Shown here: one piece after another, positions 31,493 to 42,053 of the stretch
Layout of the letters: each line of letters opens with the position of its first letter
Position numbering within the stretch: position 1 is the stretch's first letter
Source of the DNA: Paracamarosporium sp. OC-R06-R3
Lineage: Eukaryota; Ascomycota; Dothideomycetes; Pleosporales; Didymosphaeriaceae
Direction of reading: 5' to 3'
DNA: 64,000 nt
Assembly: GCA_019828545.1 (NCBI GenBank)
Contig: JACVRA010000394.1
Span: forward strand, 1-64,000
Translations under genes and position numbers: made by a program
Notes under the pieces: model-generated
Told to the model about the DNA's origin: nothing
Seen by the model: only the letters and a program-made list of their open reading frames with translations
Database searches by the model: none

Positions 31493-33367
31493 ATGAGGAG
31501 AACCTGTTCTGCTCTCCGTGGCTATGTTCAAAACCCCAGGGTGGTCAATATACCGTCCCAAAGAGCTTACACGTCGTCAAATGGCATGTCGTCCACAAAA
31601 ATGAGCTTTCAAACTACAGGTACGCTTTTCCTAGTAGTCAACTAAAAGTCGAAATTACACATCGCTCAACTGCTTTAGATTGGAATACCCGGAATGAGTT
31701 TTTCAAATTCACACGCGGTCGTTTTATTTTGGATGAGAATGAGAATCTCAGGAAAAGAGAGGTTGTCTTTGACATGAATGAGCTCGCAAAGGTTGCAGCA
31801 GACTCAGTCGGAGCTGCTCAGTGTGTCGACGTGAGAAAGTTCACGGACGGGATGTTTAACAAATCCTTTCTGATGCTCATGGACGACGGCCAGGAGGTTG
31901 TTGCTAAGGTGCCCAACCCAAATGCAGGCCGCGCACATTACACCACGGCTAGTGAAGTCGCCACAATGGATTTTGTAAGTGTTTTTGAGCTGATGAGTGT
32001 CGAGTTCGGACTGACCTAAATACTGTTGTAGGCTAGGAGAGTGCTTGATACACCTGCGCCTCGTGTTTACGCATGGAACTCCAATTCTCAATCGCATTCA
32101 GTTGGAGCTGAATACATCATCATGGAAAAAGCGCAGGGTGTTCCTCTCTCAGAGGTTTGGGACGCGATGGCATTACCACAAAAGCTTCAAGTGCTGCTTG
32201 CCCTGGTACAGATTCAAAAGCGGTGGCTGAGCGTTTCGTTCTCGCACTACGGCGGATTGTACTATGCCAAAGATGTGCAGTCATCTTCGGCGAGTCATTA
32301 CGTACAAGACGGCGTGGTCATTAAAAACTCAGAATTCGTTGTAGGACCAGCTACCGGTAGGGACTGGCATGATGCTGGCCGGGCAGACCTAGACATCGAA
32401 AGAGGACCATGTAAGTCGCAGCCCAGAACAAGCTCGTACCATTTCTAACTTTCTTGTAGGGCCCTCGTTGAGCGAGTACTTGCGATCGATCGGTGAGAGG
32501 GAGACGAAAGCAACTCAGATTCTGAATCCGCCGAAACAGATAGCTCTGTTCTGTGGTCCCAAGCTTTATCAACCAGATCGCAAAGAGAAGCTCACTGCGC
32601 TCGGCCAATACCGATGCATCGTCGATGCAATCCTCCCTGGAAATAAAACCACTTGCGATTCATACCTTTGGCACGACGATTTGCATGATGATAACATCTT
32701 CGTCGATCCCAGCAATCCCGGAAAGATTACAACCATCATCGATTGGCAGTCTTGCCACATCTCACCTCTATTCAACCACAATGCGGATCCAGCGTTCCTC
32801 GATTGGGATGGCCTCGAACCAGAGAACCTCGAGTTGACTCCAAAGCCAGATCTTTCTGGACTTTCCTCTGAAGAGAAATCCGCAGCCTTGCGTGATTACG
32901 CGCATCTAAATGTGTTCATCGCATGGCGAAAACTCATGCAAGCGAAGAATCCAGACTTGTTTGAGGTGACGGAGTTCCGAAAGACGGCGTCATACGGGCT
33001 ACTGTTTCTGGCACACAGGATGTTTGAGTACGGCGAGGCGCACTTTCAGTCTCTTCTGGTCGATTTGAAGGATACATGGCCGACCCTAACAGCAGTCACA
33101 GGGCAGAGTCCGTTCCCATTCGATTTTTCGGATGCTGAGATTGAGCGCATCAAGTCAAAAAGTGATTATGCGGTGGCTGGAACAGAACTTGTAGCGCAGG
33201 TGAAGGAAACTATGGGCGAACTGTGGCCAGACAAAGGTTTTATCGACCACGAGCGGTACGATGCTTGTAGAGCGGCACTCAAGGAAATGAAAGAACAACT
33301 GATTGAACAGTTGGCGGAGAACGAGGAGGAACGAGCGGAGTACGAACGCTATTGGCCGTTCGACTAA
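31493..33367 (+). CDS. AIM9-like phosphotransferase (paralog C)
   Basis: Intact 569-aa model with four exons: 31493-31619, 31679-31974, 32032-32410 and 32460-33367; every junction is GT-AG and phases agree (ACA G|AT; TTT|GCT; CCA T|GG). The N-terminus MRRTCSALRGYVQNPRVV is basic, a probable mitochondrial signal. Then FFKFTRGRFILDE and the N-lobe with EVVAKVPNPNAG, which holds the ATP-binding Lys, and YIIMEKAQGVPLSE. The catalytic loop is LWHDDLHDDNIFVD and the metal-binding motif is TIIDWQS. It ends YERYWPFD. It differs from paralog B in one extra intron (after ATMDF), which paralog A shares (after ATQQM). Family relation to yeast AIM9 is by recognition; the substrate is unknown. Confidence 0.88.
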
Positions 33368-34116
33368 ACACGACAAATATCACTGGTACAGTGCCTCGTC
33401 AAAAGTTTTAAGCCCCCGTCGCACGGGGACCATGTGGCTGCACATGCTCCTCTCGGTCGGCTTCAACGACCAAAACGGCCTTCCCTTTACACAGCTACGT
33501 CAACACTTGGGTCTGTGGAGTGGAATAAGCACGAAAACTGACAGGCGCCTTGATAGAAAGGCCGACCTCACCTTCTCGTACTCGCACAAAGAGGACAACA
33601 TCGCCGCTCTCTACGTACGCTTACTACCTTAAACTCTATTATTAGTTATATATTGGACGCTTTTGCAAAGACTACCACCCTCTTAAGTAGTATTAAGGTT
33701 GAACTAGCCAATAGTAATAAGTTAGAGGTAGAATACTAAATTAGTACATTTATAGGCGTAAGCTGTTAAAGCTCTTAAGGTTAGCTAGACACAAAGGGGT
33801 AATTAGGATTGGTTCTCGGGCAGGAGTACTGGTGGGGGGGTTGAAGGATATCGTGTCATGTGAGTGATACAATAGAAGTTATTGAGAATCCAAACAATAG
33901 ATTGCTAACAGGTTGTTACTGTATGAAACAAGTTGAACACAAGAATCGGACTCTTGAGCTTCAATCCTTCACTTCAACATGCAATAAGACGTCTGGAGAA
34001 TATGGCTGCGGCACTCAGGATTGGACAACAATTGCGGGGGTATCTGGGAAGATATACCATCTTGAAGAGCATGCATAAGAATGTTTGGACTGCCAGGCAA
34101 GAACATGCTTAGTAGT
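33368..34116. other. Intergenic, AT-rich in part
   Basis: 750 bp. The segment 33630-33800 is AT-rich and TTA/TAG-rich, resembling RIP-degraded repeat DNA. No gene supported. Confidence 0.45.
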
Positions 34117-35031
34117 TCTGTAGTAATACCGACCTTGCTAGCGGTACGAACGCGGGAATGGTCGTCATCAAGACCGCAACGAAAAACCGCCTTGACAAAG
34201 AACGGGAGATATTGAACATGTTCCACATATTCGACCTTTGCCCGATCGGATCGAAGAACCTCTAGCTCTGGTGTTGAAGTTCCTTCAGGATAATTTGCTC
34301 AAGGCGTCGAACATGAGAAGGTCGGAGAGGCCAGAGATTAAGTTCGTTGCGAGAAGGGTCCTTGAAGCATTGAATATCTTACAGGAAGCAGGTTATGCGC
34401 ATACAGGTCGGATTAGGAAAATTGCATCTTCGAGAGGGGCCAGACGTAACTGACTGAGTCGTAGATGTCAAGCCTGATAACATGTTCGTTAATTATGGCG
34501 ACGGGACGAACCGGTTTAGCGAAGTAAATCTGGGTGACTGTGCAGACGCTTTCTGTGTTGACCCAAATGCTGATCCATTCGAGGAAGGTCACGTCACTGG
34601 TGCGGCGATTTTTCGCAGTCCTGAAGCAAACCTCTAACTCCGGTGGGGTACCGCTACGGATATTTGGTCTTTTGGCGCTACAGTAAGTTCCTTCGATAAT
34701 CTACTGCGCTCGACCGCCACTTGTATGGGGTCAGGATTGGTATATCTTCATTCCTAAGGGTTATTCGGTGGATGACCCGGACTATCCTACCCAGGTGCTG
34801 GTTAAGCAAGCATCTATATTCGGTCCCTTTCTTTGTAGTTATATTGACATTGCAGACGAAGAGAGACAGGACATCATTGCGGTTGTTGACAACTTTATTA
34901 ACGAGAACGGATTGCGGAAACCTTTCTCGATGGCTGAGGATTCGGAACTTACCGTGGAGGACAGAAACTTCATCTGCAAGATCATGAGGATGGACTCAAG
35001 GAATCACCCAACAGCGTATAGGTTGCCAAAA
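34117..35031 (+). pseudogene. Protein kinase pseudogene, interrupted at its 3' end
   Basis: Kinase segments in order: MVVIKTATKNRLDKEREIL (beta-3 Lys and helix C), LALVLKFLQDNLLKAS, FVARRVLEALNILQEAGYAH, an intron-like gap, DVKPDNMFVNYGDG (catalytic loop), SEVNLGDCADAF (a GDC replacing DFG, seen in related fungal kinases), GHVTGAAIFRSPEANL followed by TAA at 34635-34637, RWGTATDIWSFGAT, another gap, then DDPDYPTQVLVKQASIFGPF and EDRNFICKIMRMDSRNHPTA. The end of the kinase domain is cut exactly where Tc1-like sequence begins. The stop in EANL*LRW fits CAA or CAG to TAA/TAG. Non-functional. Confidence 0.72.
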
Positions 35032-35545
35032 TACACTATGGCACTCAAAACACCTCAACGTCGACTTACCTATCAAGAACGCGCCCGTATACACGCCCTA
35101 CGTCATGACGCTGGCTGGATGTATAGTTAGGCCCTACAGCACAATCACGTACTGTTCTATAGGGTATTTCAAGCTTCCGAGAGATCTATCACTCCTCCTA
35201 GACCTTATGGCTGGTCACCAAATCTCAACACTCCTATACGCTAGCAACTTATCGCCCACGCCACGGCCTTACATAAACAGCGTCTTAAACCTCTCAGAGA
35301 GATCGCTTAAGAGCTTAGTATTAAAGCTGATCAACGTACGTTATCAGAGGCATTTGCTAAGGAGGGTTACTACCGCCGCGTTGCGACAGAAAAACCTTTA
35401 CTCCAGCTAAAAGATATACAAAATCAGTCCTATTAGAGCAACCTTATGGTACACTAGCCCCTAGAGATATGGCACCGGATCGTCTGGAGTGATGAGGCGG
35501 CCTTTCGTATAGGCCGAGGCCAGGTATTTGTTACCAGAAGAGCTT
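35032..35545 (+). mobile_element. Tc1/mariner transposon relict (N-terminal half of transposase)
   Basis: The frame begins MALKTPQRRLTYQERARIHA followed by LRHDAGWMYS, the opening of a family of fungal Tc1-type transposases, then degenerate helix-turn-helix sequence in shifting frames (LIAHATA, KPLREIA, KEGYYRRVA). It reaches the first catalytic Asp region WHRIVWSDEAAFRIGRGQVF with VTRRAYD, after which the similarity stops. The rest of the transposase is missing. It joins the kinase pseudogene without a gap and is followed directly by the 200-bp repeat at 35546. Confidence 0.72.
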
Positions 35546-35745
35546 ACGACACAAAAGTCACATAACAACGACCCATTATGTACTTCAGCTCAGGTGTGAG
35601 TCCCGGTTCTCCTGCTAAGAAGTGAACTCAGCCTATTGCACTCATTTCATTCCCTCCCATACCTTCCGGACTGCACAAGTTAGACTTTACGATTGAGTTC
35701 ATAGAAGGTAACCATACCAGCGCTGTGTATCCCTGTGTCTTCCCA
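35546..35745 (+). repeat. Dispersed 200-bp repeat, copy 1
   Basis: Nearly identical to the reverse complement of 57770-57970: CATTATGTACTTCAGCTCAG, TGTGAGTCCCGGTTCTCCTG and the end ACCATACCAGCGCTGTGTAT are shared with few changes. Not coding as far as seen. Both copies sit at the broken end of a truncated gene. Confidence 0.88.
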
Positions 35746-36339
35746 AACCAAGTGTTTCAAGTAGGCGTTCCTCTCGGCCCACTCCGCAACATCTACTATG
35801 GTACAGGGCATAAGTAGTGTTGGCGCCCTGCGGCGGCCGCTGGCTCTTCTGGCTTTGCAAACATGTTCATGAACCTCGACCTCTTGTCCAGTTTAGCCTT
35901 GACCGTACCCAGTTATCCGATGGCTCCCGATTCCGCAGTTTTGACGCTCCAGTTGCCAAACATTGACCCAAGATTTGGCTCCAAGGCTGAAGGGGTGCCC
36001 ACCAATTTCAGCGACTGTTGCGATGGAGCAGTCGGGGGCAATTCAAAGAAGCCTGGTTCGCCTTTTAGTTCCCCCTTCTCTCTTCCGAGGCTCGTGCGCC
36101 GGCATTTGCAAAGTAGCTCTAGTACCTACTTTACATCTGGAGTGTTGTTTTTGACGAAAATTTGGCATACGCCTTGGTACAAAAATGATGCAAAAAGGTG
36201 ATTCCCCAAGGTTCAAACGCGCAAGCCGTAGGCTTAGGTAGCGTTCGACACTAGTCCGCGTCCACTCATCCAGCCCAACATTTCCAACAAACCACGGTCG
36301 CGACTTGCTCGGAGGCAGACTCCGCGTTATTGTCTTGAC

Positions 36340-36660
36340 CGAATCCCGGCAGTGCACGTCTCTGCGCCACCGTCTTCACTGAATTCGAATGTCGGAAGCA
36401 AACGACGCCATTTTGACTGAATCCCAGCAGTGTATGTCTCCGCACCGTCGCCGTGACTGAATCTCGGCGACGCATGTCTCCACGCCATCGTCCTGATTGA
36501 ATCCATGCGGCGGAAGCAAGCGGCGACATCATCTTTTGACTGTATCTCGGCGATGCATGTCTCCGCGCCATCGTCTTGACCGTATCCCGGCGGCGCACGT
36601 CTCCGCACCGTCGTCCTGACTGAATCCACCTTGACAACGCTATCATCTACAATCCACCAT
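36340..36660. repeat. Minisatellite, about 40-bp degenerate unit
   Basis: Repeated pattern TGAATC(C/T)CGGCG(A/G)CGCA(T/C)GTCTCCGC(C/G)C(A/C)TCGTC, about 7 variants. It is related, in inverse orientation, to 46260-46400. Open frames across it on the minus strand are artefacts of the repeat. Confidence 0.75.
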
Positions 36661-36894
36661 GCAATCCATCTCTTCAAGACCGACGCAGACAGGTACGTGG
36701 CTCCTTCACACCACGCAGCCAACTGACATGTCCTACAGGCACGCCGTTAAATACCTATAGGCCTGGTACGAAAGGATACCAAAAAGCTACCGAATCTGTT
36801 AGGAGCGTCAAAGCTGCGGAATCAGGAGCCATCGAACCGGGTACGGTCAAGGCTAAACCGGACAAGAAGTCAAAGTTCATGAACATACCAGTGG

Positions 36895-37170
36895 ACAGGG
36901 CCAGCGGCGATGGATAGCGCCAGCGGTGATAGACAGGGCCAGTAGTGGTGGACAGGGCCAGCGACAATAGATACAGCCAGCAATAATGAATATAGTTAGC
37001 AACAATAAGTACAGCTAGCAGCAATGGATATAGCCAGCGACGATGGATACAGCCAGCGGTGATAGATAGGGCCAGCAGTAATAAACAGGGCCAGCAGCGA
37101 TAGATAGCGCCAGCAATAATGGATAGCGCCAGCGGTAGTGGACAGGGCCAGCAGATAGGCCAGCAGTAAT
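36895..37170. repeat. Minisatellite with GGCCAGC/ATAGC(C)AGC units
   Basis: Units of about 18-21 bp such as GGACAGGGCCAGCAGTGATA and ATGGATACAGCCAGCGGTGA repeat some 14 times. Homologous units lie at 51975-52185. Confidence 0.85.
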
Positions 37171-37171
37171 A

Positions 37172-37560
37172 AAAGACAACACCAAAAGTCCACCAAGACT
37201 CATAGAAGAAGTTGGTGAGAGCTGCAGTGGGCGACGAGGTGAAAGGGAAGTCGACGACCCGATGCAGGAGGCTTCTAGAAATTGGACTCTGGCAAAAAGC
37301 AGACGATAGACGCTGGTGGCTGGAGGCTGGAGGCACGGACGCCGCCCCCCCTTTCGGCGCCGTTCAGACTACGTGTTGTCCGGCAGCGTGACTGGCAATC
37401 TGGCGACGAAGCGGCGAGCGCATGAAGGCGGTGGTGCGTCAGGCAAGGCTGGCGTTGGCGAGCGTGCACGGACGAAAAGTAGCAACCCTGCAGGGCAACA
37501 GCACTTTCTACAGCCATAAAACCCCCGATCCGAGGGTAAAATAAAGTTAGAGGCGATTTT
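37172..37560. repeat. Dispersed repeat block, copy 1 (long form)
   Basis: Shares GACAACACCAAAAGTCC, GACTCATAGAAGAAGTT, GCGAGCGTGCACGGACGAAA, AGGGCAACAGCACTTTCTAC and GGTAAAATAAAGTTAGAGGC with 52190-52347, in the same order and orientation. This copy contains about 230 extra bases (37215-37450) absent at 52 kb. Confidence 0.85.
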
Positions 37561-37809
37561 TATGCCAGAAGAGCCAGCAAACACTACTTATGCCCTGTAC
37601 CATAGTAGAGAGGAACGCCTGCTTGAAACACTTGGTTTGGGAAGGAACTTTAGTCCAATTACGGACCGTGCTCACATAAGACGCGCTACAAGGGAGGGTC
37701 CTCACGTGACCTGGCGAGTGAAAGTGGGACGTGTTTGTTTACCAGCGACTCGCGACTGCACCACCACCGCAACACCACCTCCACCCGTACTACCGCACCA
37801 CCGCACAGC

Positions 37810-40800
37810 ATGGCGAGCGACGACGCCAAAGAGAACATCGCCGACGGATTGATCGCCGCATCTTCGTTCAAAGCGCCATCCGCCCCATCGCCGAAGAAGT
37901 CGCGCAAGACGCGTAGCAAAAGCATTGGGCCCAGCGGGCTCGGAGCCCTCGACGAGAAGCCGTCCGCACTCAAGGAGACAAACGGGAACAGGCGGAAGGT
38001 ATGCGCAAATTTGCGCATGGTGATGTTCTAAGAGGTGCTAATAGCGAACAGTCTGCCTTCATTCCCGCGGTCAAGTCCATCCTTGTGTCCAACGACATCG
38101 ACGAGAAAAAGCGGCGCGAGGCCCGTCGCAAGTCGCTGGGTATGACGAACGAGTTCTGGAACTCTGAAAATGGTTCGCTGACAGGCTTGCAGCACGGCGA
38201 CGCGTCTCTTTCAATCCGGAAGCGACGCTGCACAGTTGGGACGTAGTGGCATATGCGCGCGACGAGACTTCTTCTTCTGCAGCATCAGACGCGACGCGAC
38301 GAGCGTCTGCTGTATCCAAAGATCGCCCACACCCGTCGTTCGATGTCGAAGAGCGGCCGTCTACACCGCCGGAACGTGTCGAGGAGCCCGAGCCCGAACT
38401 CGGATCATCGCCTGCCAACCAGCGCGATGCACACAAGAAGAAGAACCGCCGCAGTTCGGGCATTCCGCCAATGAACTTCAACAACCCCGACGATATCCTC
38501 TCCTCGAGTCCCTTAACCGAAAACACCTCTCCAGCGAAAGACACATTGCAAGACGATGTTGACGATGTGCTCGGGGACAACGATTCACAGAGCAGCGCGC
38601 GCTTAGATGCTGCGCTACGGCAAGCTACTGAACTTGCGGGCACTCAGAAGTTAGACTTGGACAGTGACGAAGAGATGTCTATGGTTGGGGCAGAGGACGA
38701 GATCACGGCCTCGTTCAAGCCGTGGACAAAGAAGAATCAGCAGATGGATTTCGATGACCAAAATAATGGAGACCCCTTTTCTAAATCCCCTGCAGACTCA
38801 GACGAGAGTGGGGATGAAGACATGAGCATGGACATCACGCGCGCTGTGGGAAAGATCATTGCTCAACCAGAGCCTGAAAGTCCTGGGTCCGAGGATATGA
38901 GCATGGATCTCACCACGGCTATTGGTAGCATCCAGTCATCATCGAAAGAGCTAGCCAATCGCAGGAAGAGCCTCAAGCGTCGTGTTTCGATGCTTGAACC
39001 GTCGCAGGGCAGCCCAGCAAAGCGCTCGTCAAGCCGCAGAACTAGTCTTCGCTCGCAAACAATTCCAGAAGATACCTCGGCCGATGACCAGACTATGGAC
39101 TTCACAGTGGCTATTGGAGCTATCAAAAAACAGCCTGTACCGAGTGCTGAGCCACCTGCTAAGAAGAGTCGTCCTAGTGTGGACGGCTCGTTTGGTGATG
39201 AAACGATGGATTTCACTGTCGCAGTAGGCAGTATCAAAAACACTGAACCCGCTCTTGACGACAGTGCTTCGAAAGATGGTGGATCCGAAGAAGACGAGGA
39301 CATGGATATGTCGATGGAATTCACGACAGTCGTCGGTCCCGGCATCAAACGCCTTGGTAAGGCGCCGGAACAAGCAGAGAAAGAGGTCACCACTAGCCCA
39401 ACTCCTGTTAAGAGGAACACTCCGACGCCCCAGAAATCACCCAGGAAGTCACCAGGACGCATACAGTACCCGGACTTGACTGCAGCGCTATCAGTGACCC
39501 CACAGAAGATCCCCAAAATGACTCCATCCAAGTCGCCCGGTCAGCCACGTAAAAGTCTGAACCTCGCTACCCCAGAGCCACGACCTGCGCAGCAACGCAT
39601 CGAGGATTTCGAACCTTCACCATTTGTACGAAGGACGCCGCAAAGTGCTGCAAAGCCTACAGACGCCGTTTCTACGCCTACCTCTCAACCGCGGAATGCA
39701 CCTCTATTTATACCAGCAGATCCTATCGCGGCCCCGATACTCAATCGCCGCCGCTCATCTTTATCCAACGTTCAATTCAGCCCACTTCCTGCAGTAGCGG
39801 AAGAGCCAACCCTCAGAAGCACCGCTATTCTGACGAACAACATCAAGCTGCTCTCGACACCCAGGAAACAGACACTGACTTCTCCCGTTAAGCGGGGCAT
39901 GACCCCGAAGAAGTCTCAGACTCCACAGAAAGAGGCGACCCCGAAACAGAAGACGCCGACTCCAAAGAAGCCAACTCCAAGAAAGAGCATGAGTCCCAAG
40001 AAGAAGGTGGCATTTGGTACCAATCCTGACCCCGAGCCCGAAGACATGGAAAATGCACAGGAGCCGAGCACTGACGATGTTGCGGATGACGCTGAGCGGA
40101 TCTCGCTACAAGAATTCCTGGACCTGACTAGGATCCGGTTCATGGAGTTGAGCACTACCAAGCGTCGACATACGGCTGCACCTGCAGCATTCCACGACAA
40201 GGAGATTGAAGAGAAGGAAGAGTCGCTCGATCAATACGTCGTTGCTGGTGCATGCACAATCCCAGAGTATGAATTGTATCAACACGCTTGCCACGAAATG
40301 AAGAAATTCATCTCGAGCGGCCGAAACTTCGTTCGTACCCTGGAAGAAAATGTGGAAGAAGAAAACCCTATGCTCTTTACCGAGTACCTTACGGCACCAC
40401 CTGACCAACGTGCGATCATGGACAATCAATTCAAGAACTTGAAGACTAGTGCTCGCCTTGAGGCTCGTGGAGAATGGTACACATGGCGAAGCAATCTGCT
40501 GCGAGATCTCAAGTCTGCCCTTTTGAATACTATGGATGAGTTCAAGAAGGATGAATCCATCATAGGGAGTCACCAACAACTTCTCGACAAAGTTTTACCG
40601 CCTCTACAGGAGACACAGACGCACCTAGACAAGGAATGCCAGCAACTGCAGCAACGACACGATGAGTTGAACAGTTGCAATCGCGAGGAGCTGGAACAGA
40701 CACGAGAGCGACTTGTTGCTGTAGACACTGAGTTGGAAGTGAAACGCCAGCTCGTTGCTCAACTGCAACAGGAACTTGCTGCTAAGGAAGCACGCATCGA

Positions 40801-41630
40801 GGCTGCAAAGGAACGCAAAGTCGAATGTGTCGCGGAGATCAAGGCCGCTGAGCGTGTGCGAGAGGAATGCCGCGGATGGTCAACTACTGAAGTGAATGAG
40901 CTCCATGGTAAGTGCTCCACTTCCATCATCAAGTGCAACCTACTGACTTTCCCTAGCCAAAGTCACTGCCCTCGAACAAAAACACGGGTGGAGCATCACT
41001 GCTGCTTCTGGAAGCATGGTCACCATGACCTACATGAACGACCTCGAACTTTATTTCCAGCCATCTGCTTTTGCAACTGGCGCCAACACTCCAAATGCGT
41101 CTATCTCGTTAACATACGTCGGCGATTCAGCAGCCCCTCGCTCGCGACCACTGACCACCAGCAAGCGCTTCTTCCTCCAGCTAGTCCGAGCTCATCTACA
41201 CTGCATCCCGCAATCCCAAACCTGCGTCAAAGAACTTCTCGATGCGATCAAGAACGGCTGGGCGACCGCATTAGCTGTCGCAGAGGGCGTACGCTGGTTG
41301 GAACACAGCTATATCACCGAGGAATCGATCCTTTCGGACGAGCGCATGGCCATATCCGCTAACATGCTTCTTCCGACGCTGCAAACAAAGGTCAAAGTCA
41401 GCTTCGAGATCGGTGTTAACCTTGGATCCAGTGGGGTGGAGACAGAAGTCACTGCCAAGGCAGAGCTAGTCTACGGCGAGAAATTCAAGACAGAGAAGAT
41501 GGGTGCGTTCCTGGAGAACTTTTGTGGTACCAAGGTTAAGGAAGAGAAGGACATGTCAGTCTGGGCGGACGCGTTGTTGGATTTGGTAGATCGGCTCAAG
41601 GCTACGGGGAGGAAAGGTGAGAGAGTCTAA
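37810..41630 (+). CDS. spc7: Kinetochore scaffold KNL1/Spc7
   Basis: 1,221 aa in four exons: 37810-37998, 38052-38139, 38193-40907 and 40957-41630; all junctions GT-AG and phase-consistent. It is the outer-kinetochore scaffold of the KMN network, binding PP1 and Bub proteins. N-terminal PP1 motifs: a SILK-like KSILVS (about residue 72) and RRRVSFNP (RVSF, about 95-100), the latter created only by the exon 2-3 junction. Five MELT-type repeats: DEDMSMDIT (about 303), SEDMSMDLT (about 328), DQTMDFTVA (about 393), DETMDFTVA (about 429) and DMSMEFTTV (about 465). Long basic Ser/Pro-rich disorder follows with TPKK/SPRK-like phosphosites. The C-terminal third is coiled coil (QQLQQRHDELNSC onward) and a terminal RWD-like domain (GWSITAASGSMVTMTYMND onward) that binds Mis12. 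Intact and apparently functional. Confidence 0.93.
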
Positions 41631-42053
41631 GGTTTTTTTGCGTCGGGAGTATGCGCGCTTGCCGGTACCCTTGTCTCTGGGATTTGGTAAACTGTATCAG
41701 AGGCACTACTGCATGCTTCGCTTCTTCAGTTTACCTACCCACTCTACGGCAACCTGGGTGTGTTGGATAGATGCCCCTCTGATCTATCCATCTGACGTCC
41801 TAGGTGAGAGATATAGCAAGCGGGGAAATTGCTTTTTGTGGAATGAATTATGAGTTACGAATACTTTCACGGGTCGGCGTTGTTCAACAGCTTTGAGGAG
41901 AGCTCATCACTCATGGGTTGTCAGGGTGAGAGTGTGTGTAATCAATCACTTCTCAGATGAACGGTTGTTTTTGTTTTTAAGCAAATCCGCAATACATATA
42001 CATTTTTATCCGGTTTTGTCTACGTCGTGGCGCTTCTCAGCCTAAGAAAATCG

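Larger units (their letters stand above)
35752..37653. repeat. Nested inverted-repeat block with minisatellites
   Basis: Two pairs of inverted arms are nested. Outer arms: 35752-35858 and 37563-37653; the left arm has extra CGGCCCACTCCGCAACATC and GCGCCCTGCGGCGGCC segments. Inner arms: 35863-35945 and about 36822-36890. Between the inner arms lies a ~40-bp minisatellite (36340-36660), and between the right inner and outer arms a GGCCAGC minisatellite (36895-37170) plus a block found again at 52140-52347. No transposase is present. It may be a non-autonomous foldback-type element or a rearranged repeat cluster. Confidence 0.65.

Noticed and set aside
33630..33800. AT-rich centromere-like segment
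   Set aside because: Only about 170 bp and flanked by genes; more likely a small RIP-degraded repeat remnant.
36043..36722. Minus-strand frames of 104-131 codons
   Set aside because: Produced by the ~40-bp minisatellite, with repetitive translation and no start context.
36755..37336. 193-codon minus-strand frame
   Set aside because: Translation of the GGCCAGC minisatellite (LALSTTAGPVY-like repeats), not a gene.
38071..39531. Long antisense frames of 190 and 222 codons
   Set aside because: They lie opposite KNL1 coding exons and consist of Ser/Leu/Val-rich reverse translations of its acidic and Ser-rich segments.
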